Origin: Streptomyces sp.
Lineage (GTDB): Bacteria; Actinomycetota; Actinomycetes; Streptomycetales; Streptomycetaceae
Direction of reading: 5' to 3'
Length of the DNA: 64,000 nt
Assembly: GCF_031181555.1 (NCBI RefSeq)
Contig: NZ_JAPSKQ010000002.1
Coordinates: 5,822-69,821, forward strand
Under the pieces are notes generated by a model that was not told where the DNA came from, did no database searches, and saw only the letters and a list, made by a program, of their open reading frames with translations. Below, one piece after another: positions 51,214 through 60,873 of this stretch. The translations under genes were made by a program, and so were the position numbers. How positions within the stretch are numbered: position 1 is the stretch's first letter; every line of letters begins with the position of its first letter.

Positions 51214-51798
51214 ATGAACGAGCTGATGGCGGTGCGCAGCCTGACGACCCTGCCCGTGGTGACGCTGGGCGGGGACGCCGTCGCCCACGTCAAGGACACC
51301 GTCTTCGACGCCTCGGCCGCGCGGATCACGGGCTTCACCCTCACCGGCCGGACCCTGCTGTCGGGACCGCTGCCGCAGGACCTGCCCTGGCCGGCGGTGT
51401 ACTGCCTGGGCCACCACGCGGTCATGGTCCGCGGGCGGGAGGCGCTGTGCGACGTGCCCGTGTCGGTGGCGCGCCGGGACGCCCAGCGCGGGCGGCTGCT
51501 CGGGGCGCAGGTGGTGACCGACGCGGGCGACGTCGTCGGCACGGTGCTCGACGTCCTCGTCGAGGGGGGCACCAGCGGCCGGGTCGTCGCCTTCCGGCTC
51601 GCCGCGCCCCGGGAACCGGTGCACGGCTCCCGGCAGCGCCGGCACCGGGTGTACGTGCCGCGGGGCGAGGCGCTGAGCGCCTCCGGCCGGACGCTGGTGA
51701 TCCCGGCGCACGCGACCACCTACGTCACCGACGACCTGCCCGGCTTCGTGGCCCGCGTCGGTGCCCACCGCGACCGCGGGAGGGACGTGCCGCCGTGA
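51214..51798 (+). CDS. PRC-barrel domain protein (1)
   Basis: This 194-residue protein has two PRC-barrel modules ('VAHVKDTVFDASAARITGFT' and 'DVVGTVLDVLVEGGTSGRVV'). PRC barrels occur in photosynthetic reaction centres and RNA-binding RimM, and often as stand-alone proteins of unknown role. ATG 51214 has a GGAAGGG site. The stop and the next gene's ATG overlap, so the two PRC genes are an operon. Confidence 0.76.
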   Translation: MNELMAVRSLTTLPVVTLGGDAVAHVKDTVFDASAARITGFTLTGRTLLSGPLPQDLPWPAVYCLGHHAVMVRGREALCDVPVSVARRDAQRGRLLGAQVVTDAGDVVGTVLDVLVEGGTSGRVVAFRLAAPREPVHGSRQRRHRVYVPRGEALSASGRTLVIPAHATTYVTDDLPGFVARVGAHRDRGRDVPP

Positions 51799-52814
51799 TG
51801 CCGTTGCTGTTCTCCCGGGTGCGCGGGCTGCCCGTCCTGGCTCCGGGCGGCGCGGACCGTCTGGGTACCGTGCGGGCGCTGACGGTCGACGCGGCGTCAA
51901 GGACGGTCACGCACGTCCGGGTACGGCGCGGGTGGCTGCGCGGGGAGACCGTGTTCGCCCTGGGCGACGTGGCCGCCGTCCGCCCCGACGGGCTGATCGT
52001 GCGCCCGTCGGCCGGCCTGCCGAAGGCGCCGCCGCACCGCGACCTGCCGGGGAGCAGGGTGCTCACCGAGTGCGGTGAGGAGCGCGGCACCGTGCTCGAC
52101 GCGGCGTTCGATCCGGCCGACGGCCGGATCGAGGCGGTGCTCACGACGTTCGGCGAGGTGCCGGCCGGCCGTCTGCTGGGGCTCGGCGACCACGCCCTGG
52201 TGATACGGGCCGGCCGTGCACACCACCTTCAGGACGTCGGGCCGAGGTCCGTCGGGCCGGGCTCCGGCCCCGACGGGGGCGGGGCGCCTGAGCCGGGCGG
52301 GGGCGGCACCGGGGAGCCGGGCGCCGGGGAGCCGGGCGCCGGGGAGCCGGGCGCCGGCGGTTCGCCGGACGTGGGTTCCTCGGCGGTGGATTCGTCGCCC
52401 GGCGGCTGCGGACTCGGCTGCCCGGTGTCCGGCGGGGGCGGGGCGGGCGGCGTGGCGGGCGGGGCGGGCGGCCGCGAGTCGGACGCCCGCGGGGACGGCA
52501 CGGTGACGTCGGCCGACGGGGTCGGCTCGTCCGGCGGGGGCACGGTGCGGTCCTTCCCGCCCGTGTCGCCCGGCTGCCGCTCGAACCAGCCCCCGGTGTC
52601 GGGGTCGTGGACGACGAACTCCTCGACGGGCCGCGGTGCGGGTTCGACCACGACGACGTTCGAGGGGCTGAAGCCCGGCCAGGGCTCACCCCTGTGGCGC
52701 GGCGCGGACTGCTCGACCGGCTCGGTCAGCGGGTTGCCGCAGGCGCACCGTACGCGCGGCACTCCGCGGTCGTCGACGAGTACGGCCGTGCCCGCCTGGA
52801 GGACCGCCTGGTAG
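51798..52814 (+). CDS. PRC-barrel protein (2), stop codon apparently lost
   Basis: This gene has two PRC-barrel modules in its first about 140 residues ('GTVRALTVDAASRTVTHVR' and 'ERGTVLDAAFDPADGRIEAV'), ending near 52210. The frame then stays open for about 600 bases through low-complexity Gly/Pro/Glu sequence, antisense to the DUF6777 gene, until 52814. That tail is probably not real. A TGA in another frame at 52200 is well placed as the original stop, implying a frameshift or lost stop. The end given is the first in-frame stop. Confidence 0.5.
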   Translation: MPLLFSRVRGLPVLAPGGADRLGTVRALTVDAASRTVTHVRVRRGWLRGETVFALGDVAAVRPDGLIVRPSAGLPKAPPHRDLPGSRVLTECGEERGTVLDAAFDPADGRIEAVLTTFGEVPAGRLLGLGDHALVIRAGRAHHLQDVGPRSVGPGSGPDGGGAPEPGGGGTGEPGAGEPGAGEPGAGGSPDVGSSAVDSSPGGCGLGCPVSGGGGAGGVAGGAGGRESDARGDGTVTSADGVGSSGGGTVRSFPPVSPGCRSNQPPVSGSWTTNSSTGRGAGSTTTTFEGLKPGQGSPLWRGADCSTGSVSGLPQAHRTRGTPRSSTSTAVPAWRTAW

Positions 52815-53440
52815 CTGGTGGCGGCGCCGTCGCGGTAGCCGTGGTTGGTGACCCGGGTGTCCATGCGCAGCTGCAGCGGGGTGAGCGAGCGCAGGTGGGA
52901 GGGAACCTCCGAGGGCCTGACGCCGGCCACCGAGGCGAACGCCTCGTTCTTGTCCGGCACCTCCCGCAGGAACTCGATCTGCCGCTCCACGTCACAGCTG
53001 GAGACGTCGCGGGTGCCGCCGTAGAGGCCGGGTCGCCCGCCCTGGACGCCGCGCAGCGCGTTCGCCGGACCGGACTCGGCGGCCGGGGAGGGGGTGACCG
53101 GCGGGGGTGAGCCGTCCTCGGCCGTCGAGCCGGTGAACGGATCGGGGCCGGTCGCGTTCGCGGCCTGCAGGAAGATCTCCCCGCCGCCGGCTTCGGCGCC
53201 GCCGTCGGAGCGGGTGAACACCACCGCGAGGAGCACGGCGGCGGCCACGGCCGCGGCGAGCACGGCCAGAGTGGGTACGGACTTCCACCACGGGCGCCGC
53301 TCCGGCCCGGGCGGGCCCGCGTCGCCGCCCCCGCCGGGCGGCTGCGAGGGCGGTCCGGAAGGCGGCGGCCGGGACCCTCCGGACAGCGGCCCGGAGGGGG
53401 GCCCGGTGGGCCGGCCGGCGGAGGGCGGTTCGACGCTCAC
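52229..53440 (-). CDS. DUF6777 membrane-anchored protein
   Basis: This 403-residue protein has a Pro/Gly-rich cytoplasmic N-terminus, one membrane helix (about 55-76, 'SVPTLAVLAAAVAAAVLLAV') and a large extracytoplasmic domain that matches DUF6777 ('VERQIEFLREVPDKNEAFA', 'RVRCACGNPLTEPVEQSAPR'). The tail is Pro/Ser/Ala repeats. Function is unknown; a surface anchor or sensor is possible. GTG 53440 is used, with a GAAGAAGAG site; a start 48 bases earlier is possible. Confidence 0.77.
   Translation of the reverse strand: MSVEPPSAGRPTGPPSGPLSGGSRPPPSGPPSQPPGGGGDAGPPGPERRPWWKSVPTLAVLAAAVAAAVLLAVVFTRSDGGAEAGGGEIFLQAANATGPDPFTGSTAEDGSPPPVTPSPAAESGPANALRGVQGGRPGLYGGTRDVSSCDVERQIEFLREVPDKNEAFASVAGVRPSEVPSHLRSLTPLQLRMDTRVTNHGYRDGAATSYQAVLQAGTAVLVDDRGVPRVRCACGNPLTEPVEQSAPRHRGEPWPGFSPSNVVVVEPAPRPVEEFVVHDPDTGGWFERQPGDTGGKDRTVPPPDEPTPSADVTVPSPRASDSRPPAPPATPPAPPPPDTGQPSPQPPGDESTAEEPTSGEPPAPGSPAPGSPAPGSPVPPPPGSGAPPPSGPEPGPTDLGPTS
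52311..52355. repeat. Triple 15-bp tandem repeat in the DUF6777 tail
   Basis: Three perfect copies of GGGGAGCCGGGCGCC (52311-52325, 52326-52340, 52341-52355) encode Pro-Ala-Pro-Gly-Ser units on the minus strand. Copy number probably varies between strains. Confidence 0.85.
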
Positions 53441-53618
53441 GAGCTCTTCTTCCCGCGCGGATGGTCCCGCGGCACTCACACATCGCACCGGTTTCGGCGG
53501 ATGCGTGCCATTTACCCCCTATGGGTTCATTGTGCGCTCCGGTCCGGCACCGCCCGCAAGCCGACGCGGACGGACCTCCCGGCGGGCGGCGTCCGCCGCC
53601 CCTGCTTAGCGTGACAAC

Positions 53619-54884
53619 GTGAGCTCACGCATCCTCTCCGACCAGGCGTTCTCCCGGCACGGCTGGGCGCAGGCCCTCGTCGCGGTGCTCGGCGGGCTGA
53701 TCGCCATGGGCGTGGTGGCCGCGCTCGGGCTGTGGGCGGCCGGTGCCACGGACCTGCCGGACGGTTCCTTCCCCCAGGTGATCGCGGCGACCGTGGTCAC
53801 GGCCGTCGGAGGCACCGTGGAGCTCTCCGGGGACGCCGGCGCGCTGGCCGGCACGGAGGGCGGTCTGTCGGTCGTCCCGCTGTCCGTCACCCTCACCGGG
53901 GCGCTGGTCATCGGCTGGGGTTTCCTGCGCCCGCTGCGGCACCGGGCGGTCGCCGGGGCGCCCGAGCTGGCCGGGTGGGCCGCGAGGATCGCCGCCCTGT
54001 GGCTGCTCGCGCTGCTCGCCCTGGCGCTCACCGCGCGGCACACGTTCGAGATCTCCCTCGGGGACGAGACGCTGGGCGACCTCGGTGACCTGTTCGGCAT
54101 CACGCCCGAGGTCGGTTTCTCCACCGACGTTCCGTCGACCGTCCTCATCGGCCTGGTCTGGCTGGCCGGGGTGCTGGTGCTGGCCCTGCTGGTGTCGCGT
54201 GGTGCCCCGCTGCCGGGCCGGCTGCTGCGCCTGCAGCCGTCGGTGCGGCCCGCGGCGCACGCGGTGGTGCGGCTGTTGCTCGCCTGTGTCGTGATCGGCC
54301 TCGTCGTCGCGCTGGCCGTCGCCGCCACGCGCGGGCACCCGGCCGAGACGTTCGCCGTCATCCTGCTCGGGCTGCCCAACGTGGCCTGGCTGGCGCTGAC
54401 GATCGGGCTCGGCGCCACCTGGGACGGCAGGGTGAACGGACCCTTCGGGCTGCCCATGCCGCGTGTGCTGGACGAGGTGCTGCGCACACCGGACGTCTCC
54501 ACGCTGAACCTGGGCGCCCTCGCCGAGCACGACGGCCGGGTGTGGTGGCTGGTCGTGGTCGACGCGGTGCTGCTGCTGGCCGCGGCCTTCGCCATGGCGG
54601 CGCTGTCCCCGGCCCGGATCCGGGCCTGGCAGCACGCGGTGCACCTGGCGGTGGCCCTGGCGCTCGCGGTGCTCATGGTCTGCCTCATGGTCCGGATCGA
54701 CGCGCGGATCGGCCTGTCCGTGCTCGGCATCGGCGATCTGGGCGAGGGGTTCTCCGGGCAGGTGCTGCTGAGACCGCGGCTGTGGAGCACCCTGGGCCTG
54801 GCCCTGCTGTGGGGTCTGGTCACGGGTTTCGCGGGGGCGCTGCTGGCGCGGGGGGTGCGCCGGCGGGGCGGGACCGACCGCTGA
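53619..54884 (+). CDS. Streptophobe family membrane protein
   Basis: This 421-residue integral membrane protein has about ten helices. It matches the Streptomyces-specific 'streptophobe' family, whose function is unknown. GTG 53619 has no visible ribosome site, so the transcript may be leaderless. It is convergent with the Ser/Thr kinase gene, only six bases away. Confidence 0.8.
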   Translation: MSSRILSDQAFSRHGWAQALVAVLGGLIAMGVVAALGLWAAGATDLPDGSFPQVIAATVVTAVGGTVELSGDAGALAGTEGGLSVVPLSVTLTGALVIGWGFLRPLRHRAVAGAPELAGWAARIAALWLLALLALALTARHTFEISLGDETLGDLGDLFGITPEVGFSTDVPSTVLIGLVWLAGVLVLALLVSRGAPLPGRLLRLQPSVRPAAHAVVRLLLACVVIGLVVALAVAATRGHPAETFAVILLGLPNVAWLALTIGLGATWDGRVNGPFGLPMPRVLDEVLRTPDVSTLNLGALAEHDGRVWWLVVVDAVLLLAAAFAMAALSPARIRAWQHAVHLAVALALAVLMVCLMVRIDARIGLSVLGIGDLGEGFSGQVLLRPRLWSTLGLALLWGLVTGFAGALLARGVRRRGGTDR

Positions 54885-54890
54885 CCCGCT

Positions 54891-55892
54891 TCACTCCCGC
54901 GGACCGAACGCCGGCTGCGCCCAGCGCGGCGGCGGTTTCGGCCGGTCCTCGTCGGGTCCGGGCACGCGCAGGTCCCTCACCGTGGCCGGATGGCCGGTCG
55001 CGGCCGTGCTCCCGCCGCCCGTGGTGGCGGTGCGCAGGGCCGCGACGAAGTCCCGGCAGGAGGCGTAGCGGTCGTCGGGGTTCTTCGCCAGGGCCCTGGC
55101 GAGGACGGCGTCGGTCCGCGGGGGGAGGTCGGGGCGGCCGGCGGTCAGCGGCGGCGGGGCGTCGTACTGGTGCGCCCACAGCAGGGCCATGTCGTCGTCC
55201 CGGCGGAACGGCGGATGCCCGGTGAGGACCTCGTGGACGACGCAGGCGAACCCGTAGACGTCGCACCGGGCGTCGACCGGGCGGCCGGAGATCTGCTCGG
55301 GGGCCACGTAGTCGAGGGTGCCGACGAACTGGCCGACGGTGGTGAAACCGGTCAGGGACAGCGACTTCTTCGTCAGGCCGAAGTCGGTGAGGTAGGCGTG
55401 CTCGGGGTGGTCGCTGTCGGTGCCGCGGGAGACGAGGATGTTGCCGGGCTTGACGTCCCGGTGCACCAGTCCGTGCTCGTGGGCGGCGTCGAGCGCGGAC
55501 GCCACCTGGGCGGCGATGCGCAGGGCGGTGGGGAGCGGCAGCGGGCCCTCGCGGTCGAGGAGACGGCGCAGGTCGCCGCCGTCGACGTAGCGCATCGCGA
55601 TGTAGAGGATGCCGTCCGTCTCGCCCGCCTCGAAGACGGGGACGATGTGCGGGTGGTCGATCGCGGCGGCCGTGCGGGACTCGTGGGTGAAGCGGCGGCG
55701 GAAGGTGTCGTTGCGGGCCAGTTCGGGGGCGAGCAGCTTCAGGGCGACGGTGCGGTCCAGGCGCAGGTCCCGGGCGCGGTAGACGACGGCCATGCCGCCG
55801 CGGCCGATCTCGGCCTCGACGCGGTAGCCCGCGACCCGCCGGCCGACCGGTTCGGAGGGACGGCCCGCGAACCGGCTCGTGCCGCCGGTCAC
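54891..55892 (-). CDS. Serine/threonine protein kinase
   Basis: This 333-residue soluble Hanks-type kinase has all catalytic motifs: glycine loop 'IGRGGMAVVYRARD', K52 in 'VALKLL', 'VHRDVKPGNIL' (144-152) and 'LTDFGLTKK' (170-172 DFG). The C-terminus is short, with no membrane helix. ATG 55892 overlaps the upstream small gene's stop (ATGA). It is the third gene of an operon after an FHA-ABC transporter; FHA domains bind phospho-Thr, so the kinase may regulate the transporter. Confidence 0.92.
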   Translation of the reverse strand: MTGGTSRFAGRPSEPVGRRVAGYRVEAEIGRGGMAVVYRARDLRLDRTVALKLLAPELARNDTFRRRFTHESRTAAAIDHPHIVPVFEAGETDGILYIAMRYVDGGDLRRLLDREGPLPLPTALRIAAQVASALDAAHEHGLVHRDVKPGNILVSRGTDSDHPEHAYLTDFGLTKKSLSLTGFTTVGQFVGTLDYVAPEQISGRPVDARCDVYGFACVVHEVLTGHPPFRRDDDMALLWAHQYDAPPPLTAGRPDLPPRTDAVLARALAKNPDDRYASCRDFVAALRTATTGGGSTAATGHPATVRDLRVPGPDEDRPKPPPRWAQPAFGPRE

Positions 55893-56473
55893 CGCGGGTC
55901 ACCGTCGGGGGTGACGACCCGGGTGGGTTCGTCGGCCACCACCTTGGTGGGCGCGTGATCGGGAGGGTGCGGAACGGCGCGGGGTGCCTCGTCGGCGGCA
56001 CAGGTGTGCAGCCGGGTGCCGTCGGTGTACGCCCATCGCCCGTGGTCGGGGTCGTAGAGCCATGCGGACTCCCCGTCGACGACGATTCCGGCGCGCAGGC
56101 CCCGGGTGCGGGCGTGGAAGGCCTCCCCGTCGAGGCTGCCGTCGGCCAGGTCGGCCACGGCGGCCCGGTAGCGGGCCAGGGTCTTCTCGGCCCGCGCCAG
56201 CAGCGGCCGCGGGTCGGCGGTGCGGGTCATCGGGGCGCCGGCGGCGGGCGGGTCCTGGGGCACGGCGACCAGGAGGCGGCCGTCGACCCACGCCGACCAG
56301 CCGTTGGAGCACAGCACATGACCCCAGTCGCCGCGCCGCTCCAGCAGGTGCACCGGCAGCAGCGGATCGAGGGGCACAGTGGGCCGGTCGAGGTCGGGGG
56401 TCTCCCAGGCGGACAGGCCGTGCTCGGGGACCACGTGCGTGGGGCGGAAGCCGGGGACCGTCATCGTCGGCAC
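55889..56473 (-). CDS. Hypothetical protein with SH3-like N-terminus
   Basis: This 194-residue protein is not assigned to a named family. Its first about 75 residues resemble an SH3-like strand pattern ('LPVHLLERRGDWGHVLCSNG'), followed by a helical segment and a 'LYDPDHGRWAYTDGTRLHTC' motif. GTG 56473 directly follows the ABC transporter stop; ATG 56464 is an alternative. It is sandwiched between the FHA-ABC protein and the kinase, and probably couples or anchors them. Confidence 0.62.
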   Translation of the reverse strand: MPTMTVPGFRPTHVVPEHGLSAWETPDLDRPTVPLDPLLPVHLLERRGDWGHVLCSNGWSAWVDGRLLVAVPQDPPAAGAPMTRTADPRPLLARAEKTLARYRAAVADLADGSLDGEAFHARTRGLRAGIVVDGESAWLYDPDHGRWAYTDGTRLHTCAADEAPRAVPHPPDHAPTKVVADEPTRVVTPDGDPR

Positions 56474-58795
56474 CTACTTCCGCATCACGGCCGGCTCCTG
56501 GCGCCGCAGCAGGCGGGACACCAGCAGGCCGAAGACCAGCGACAGGGCGAGCAGCGTGCCGACGGCGAGCAGCCACACGTCCGCCGTGTGCGCGAAGAGC
56601 GGATCACGGCTCAGGTCACCGGGTGAGAGCCGGGGCAGGTCGACGGTGCCGGCCATCGCGGCGAACCCCCAGCGGGCGGGCACCAGCCAGGCCAGCTGCT
56701 CCAGCACGAGCACGCCGTCGAGCGGCAGCAGGGCGCCGCAGAAGACGACCTGGACGATGGCCAGCAGTACCAGCAGCGGCATCGTCACCTCCTCCTTGCG
56801 GACCACCGCGGAGATCAGCAGGCCGATCATCATCGCGGTGAAGGCGAGCAGCGCGACGGCGGCGGTGACCTCCACGAGGGGCGGCATCAACACGCCTTCG
56901 CCGCCGGGCGCCTTCAGGTCCACGCCGAGCAGCGCGACGAGGGTCAGCACCACGGCCTGGAGCACGGTGACCGTGCCGAGCACGACCACCTTGGACATCA
57001 GGTACGCCGATCTGGACAGGCCCACGGCCCGCTCGCGCTGGTAGATCACCCGCTCCTTGACGACTTCGCGCACCGCGTTGGCCGCGCCGGTGAGGACCGC
57101 GCCGACGCACAGGATGAGCAGGGTGTTCATGGCGGACTTGCGCGTCAGCTCACCGCCCGCGAGGGCCCGCGCCATGGCGCCCATCACGAACGGCAGCGCG
57201 ATCATGATGGCGAGGAAGGTGCGGTCCGCGGCGAGCGCGGCGGTGTAGCGGCGGACCAGGGTGCGGAGCTGGCCGCCCCAGCCTCGGGGCCTGGAGGGGG
57301 GTGCCACGAGGACCGGCTCCTCGCGGGGCCGCTCGGGCTGGGCGGCGGCCTCGGCGACGTACCGCCGGTGGAAGGGCGAGTCGCGGTACTGGCCCGCCCA
57401 GTCCCGGTCCTGCTGCTGTTCGAACGCCTCGAAGGCCTCCGGCCAGTGGTCGAAGCCGAAGAAGGCGAGGGCCTCGCCGGGCGGGCCGTAGTAGGCGACC
57501 TTGCCGCCGGGGGCGAGGACGAGGAGGCGGTCGCAGACGTCCAGGCTGAGCACGCTGTGGGTGACCACGATGACGGTCCGGCCGTCGTCGGCGAGGGCGC
57601 GCAGCATGTGCATCACCGAGCGGTCCATGCCGGGGTCGAGGCCGGAGGTCGGCTCGTCGAGGAAGAGCAGCGAGGGCTTGGTCAGCAGCTCCAGCGCCAC
57701 GCTGACCCGTTTGCGCTGACCGCCGGACAGGCTGTGCACATGCTGGTGGGCCCGCTCCTCGAGGCCGAGTTCGCGGATCACCTCGTCGACCCGGGCCCGG
57801 CGTTCGGCCTTGGCGGTGTCCTGCGGGAAGCGCAGTTCGGCGGCGTAGGACAGGGCGGCGTGGACGGTCAGCTGGGTGTGCAGGATGTCGTCCTGCGGGA
57901 CGAGACCGATGCGCTGGCGCAGCTCGGCGTAGTCGTGGTACAGGTCGCGGCCGTCGTAGAGGACGGTGCCGTGGTCGGCGGGGCGCAGTCCGGTGAGCGC
58001 GTTCATCAGGGTGGACTTGCCGGCGCCGCTCGGGCCGACGACCGCGAGCAGGCACTTCTCCCCCACCGGGAAGGAGACGTGGTCGAGGAGGCGTTTGGTG
58101 CCCCGGTCGACGGCGACGGTGAGGTCCTGGACGTCGAGGGAGACCTCGCCGGTGTCGACGTACTGCTGGAGTTCGTCGCCGACCAGGCAGAAGTCGGAGT
58201 GGCCGACGCCGACGATGTCGCCGGGGCGGATGTCGGCCCGGTCGACCAGCACGCCGTTGAGGTAGGTGCCGTTGTGGCTGCCGAGGTCGACGATCTCGTA
58301 CGAGCCGTCGACGTGGACGTGCAGTTCGGCGTGGTACCGGGAGACGATCAGGTCGTCGACGACCAGGTCGTTGTCGGGAGCCCGGCCGATGCGGACGGTG
58401 CGGGTGGGCAGCGGACGCACGGAGGTCGGCTGCCGGAAGGTGTGGGTGAGGGCGGGGTGGGAGACCGCCGACGGCCGGGCGCGCGCGGGGGCGGCGAGGA
58501 CGACGCGGGGACCGTCCTCGGGACTGCCGAAGCGGATGACGCTGCCGGGGCCGACGCACCGGGCGTGCACGCGGTGGCCGTCGGCGTAGGTGCCGTTGGT
58601 GCTGTGTACGTCCTCGAGGGTCCAGTGACCGTCCTCGGGGTGGAGCACCGCGTGGTGCCAGGAGACCCGGGCGTCGTCGATGACGATGTCGCTCATCGGG
58701 TCCCGTCCCACGTGGTAGTCGCGGACCGGACTCATCACGGTGGAGCCCGACTCGGTCTCCAGGACGAGCTCCGGCGCGACCGGCCGCTCCGCCAT
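56474..58795 (-). CDS. FHA-FHA-ABC transporter (Rv1747-like)
   Basis: This 773-residue protein fuses two FHA domains (about 28-95 and 132-205, with 'IVIDDARVSWHHAVLH' and 'LVVDDLIVSRYHAELHV'), an ABC ATPase (Walker A 'GPSGAGKST' 254-262, signature 'LSGGQ' 357-361, Walker B 'LLFLDEP' 377-383) and about six C-terminal membrane helices. It resembles Rv1747 of Mycobacterium tuberculosis, which is controlled by Ser/Thr kinases through FHA-phosphothreonine binding. Here the kinase is two genes downstream. Confidence 0.92.
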   Translation of the reverse strand: MAERPVAPELVLETESGSTVMSPVRDYHVGRDPMSDIVIDDARVSWHHAVLHPEDGHWTLEDVHSTNGTYADGHRVHARCVGPGSVIRFGSPEDGPRVVLAAPARARPSAVSHPALTHTFRQPTSVRPLPTRTVRIGRAPDNDLVVDDLIVSRYHAELHVHVDGSYEIVDLGSHNGTYLNGVLVDRADIRPGDIVGVGHSDFCLVGDELQQYVDTGEVSLDVQDLTVAVDRGTKRLLDHVSFPVGEKCLLAVVGPSGAGKSTLMNALTGLRPADHGTVLYDGRDLYHDYAELRQRIGLVPQDDILHTQLTVHAALSYAAELRFPQDTAKAERRARVDEVIRELGLEERAHQHVHSLSGGQRKRVSVALELLTKPSLLFLDEPTSGLDPGMDRSVMHMLRALADDGRTVIVVTHSVLSLDVCDRLLVLAPGGKVAYYGPPGEALAFFGFDHWPEAFEAFEQQQDRDWAGQYRDSPFHRRYVAEAAAQPERPREEPVLVAPPSRPRGWGGQLRTLVRRYTAALAADRTFLAIMIALPFVMGAMARALAGGELTRKSAMNTLLILCVGAVLTGAANAVREVVKERVIYQRERAVGLSRSAYLMSKVVVLGTVTVLQAVVLTLVALLGVDLKAPGGEGVLMPPLVEVTAAVALLAFTAMMIGLLISAVVRKEEVTMPLLVLLAIVQVVFCGALLPLDGVLVLEQLAWLVPARWGFAAMAGTVDLPRLSPGDLSRDPLFAHTADVWLLAVGTLLALSLVFGLLVSRLLRRQEPAVMRK

Positions 58796-58861
58796 GTCTG
58801 GATTCTACCGATTGGTCCGGTCGGGTGCCCGGTGTCACCGGCCGGGGTGCGGCCGTGCGCC

Positions 58862-59272
58862 TCAGGAGACGGGAACGCCGAGCACGGGGGCGGCGCGCTG
58901 CATGCGCAGGGCGTCCACGGACTCGGCCAGCAGTTCGTACTCGGTGGTGTCGTCGCCGGTGGCGATGCGCACCAGGCGTCCGGCGGCCAGCGCCTCGGCC
59001 ACTTCCTCCTGCCGGGCGACGTCACCGCACCAGGTGCGCAGCACGGCGGGCACGTCGGGCACGCCGTCGGGGACGGGGACGAGCGAGCCCGCCGGTAAGT
59101 GCTCGGCGTCGGGCTGCGGGTCGAGGCGCTCGGCGATCCAGGAGGCGCGGTCGCGCAGCCACCACAGGGCGAGGGCCAGGGTGGGCGCCCGGTAGGTGCC
59201 CAGCGGTACGCCGATGCGCCGGCCGTCGCAGACCCCGTACGCCGTGACGTGGCACAGGAATTCGTCGTGCAC
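58862..59272 (-). CDS. Hypothetical protein, 136 aa
   Basis: I do not recognise a family. The 136-residue soluble protein is likely alpha/beta, with 'HDEFLCHVTAYGVCDGRRIG' near the N-terminus and a helical middle. GTG 59272 is fixed by GGGGAGGGG just before it; a longer frame upstream has no comparable site. It is separated from the ABC operon by 66 bases and lies on the same strand. Confidence 0.6.
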   Translation of the reverse strand: MHDEFLCHVTAYGVCDGRRIGVPLGTYRAPTLALALWWLRDRASWIAERLDPQPDAEHLPAGSLVPVPDGVPDVPAVLRTWCGDVARQEEVAEALAAGRLVRIATGDDTTEYELLAESVDALRMQRAAPVLGVPVS

Positions 59273-59384
59273 GTTCCCCTCCCCCGCTGCGTTGCTCACC
59301 CACTGGAGGGGGTTCGCCGCCCGCCCGTGGCTCGCGTGCTGTGCGTGAGGGCGCCGTCGCGCGGTGTGAAGCGCTCTCGTGTCG

Positions 59385-59467
59385 AGTATGTTCACCGCTG
59401 AAACACTGTCACCACGTGTTTCCAGCCAGTCTCCTGGCATATTCACGGCCGCGGTTGGCCGAAACAC
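59385..59467 (-). promoter_or_regulatory. Promoter with overlapping GAAACAC dyad
   Basis: The gap 59273-59735 has no gene. On the minus strand GTGACA (59412-59407), 16 bases, CATACT (59390-59385) resembles a housekeeping promoter for the 136-residue hypothetical gene. GAAACAC (59400-59406) and GTGTTTC (59416-59422) form a perfect 7-9-7 dyad over the -35 and spacer, and a third GAAACAC lies at 59461-59467. This is the expected layout of a repressor site. Confidence 0.5.
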
Positions 59468-59735
59468 CGCGGGGCCGGCCGGCGTCCGCAACGACCCGTG
59501 AGATGGGCGGTGCGCGGGCGGTTCCCCGGATGCGTCTTCCGGCTCGCAGGGGGCGTCGACGGGCACCACGACACGGCACGCTTCTCGCGGGAGCCGGTGA
59601 ACGCGGCGGACGGGCCGGCGCCGGCCCCGGGGCGGAGGTGGTCACGCTCGGCGCCGGGGGCCGGATCCGCACCGTGCCCGGCCTCCCGGGCCCCGGGTGC
59701 CCGAGGGGGCGTGATCCGGCGCCGGCGCCCCGTTC

Positions 59736-60749
<1,014 letters not shown>

Positions 60750-60837
60750 GACTCCAGAGGGGTTGGCACACGTCTCGGCGGTTCCGTCGAACCGCCGCTC
60801 CACTCTGTCGTGACCTGGGGGCAGTGGTCCAACAGAA

Positions 60838-60853
60838 GAATCCGATGGGATTC
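60838..60853. promoter_or_regulatory. Dyad GAATCC-GATG-GGATTC before the LysR gene
   Basis: A perfect 6-4-6 inverted repeat lies 20 bases before the LysR start, in the 124-base divergent region with the aldo/keto reductase. It is a plausible autoregulatory site. Confidence 0.5.
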
Positions 60854-60873
60854 AGCGGATACGCTTCTCAATC

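Noticed and set aside
52240-52814. Tail of the second PRC-barrel frame as real protein
   Set aside because: It is antisense to a convincing DUF6777 protein and its translation is Gly/Pro/Glu repeats.
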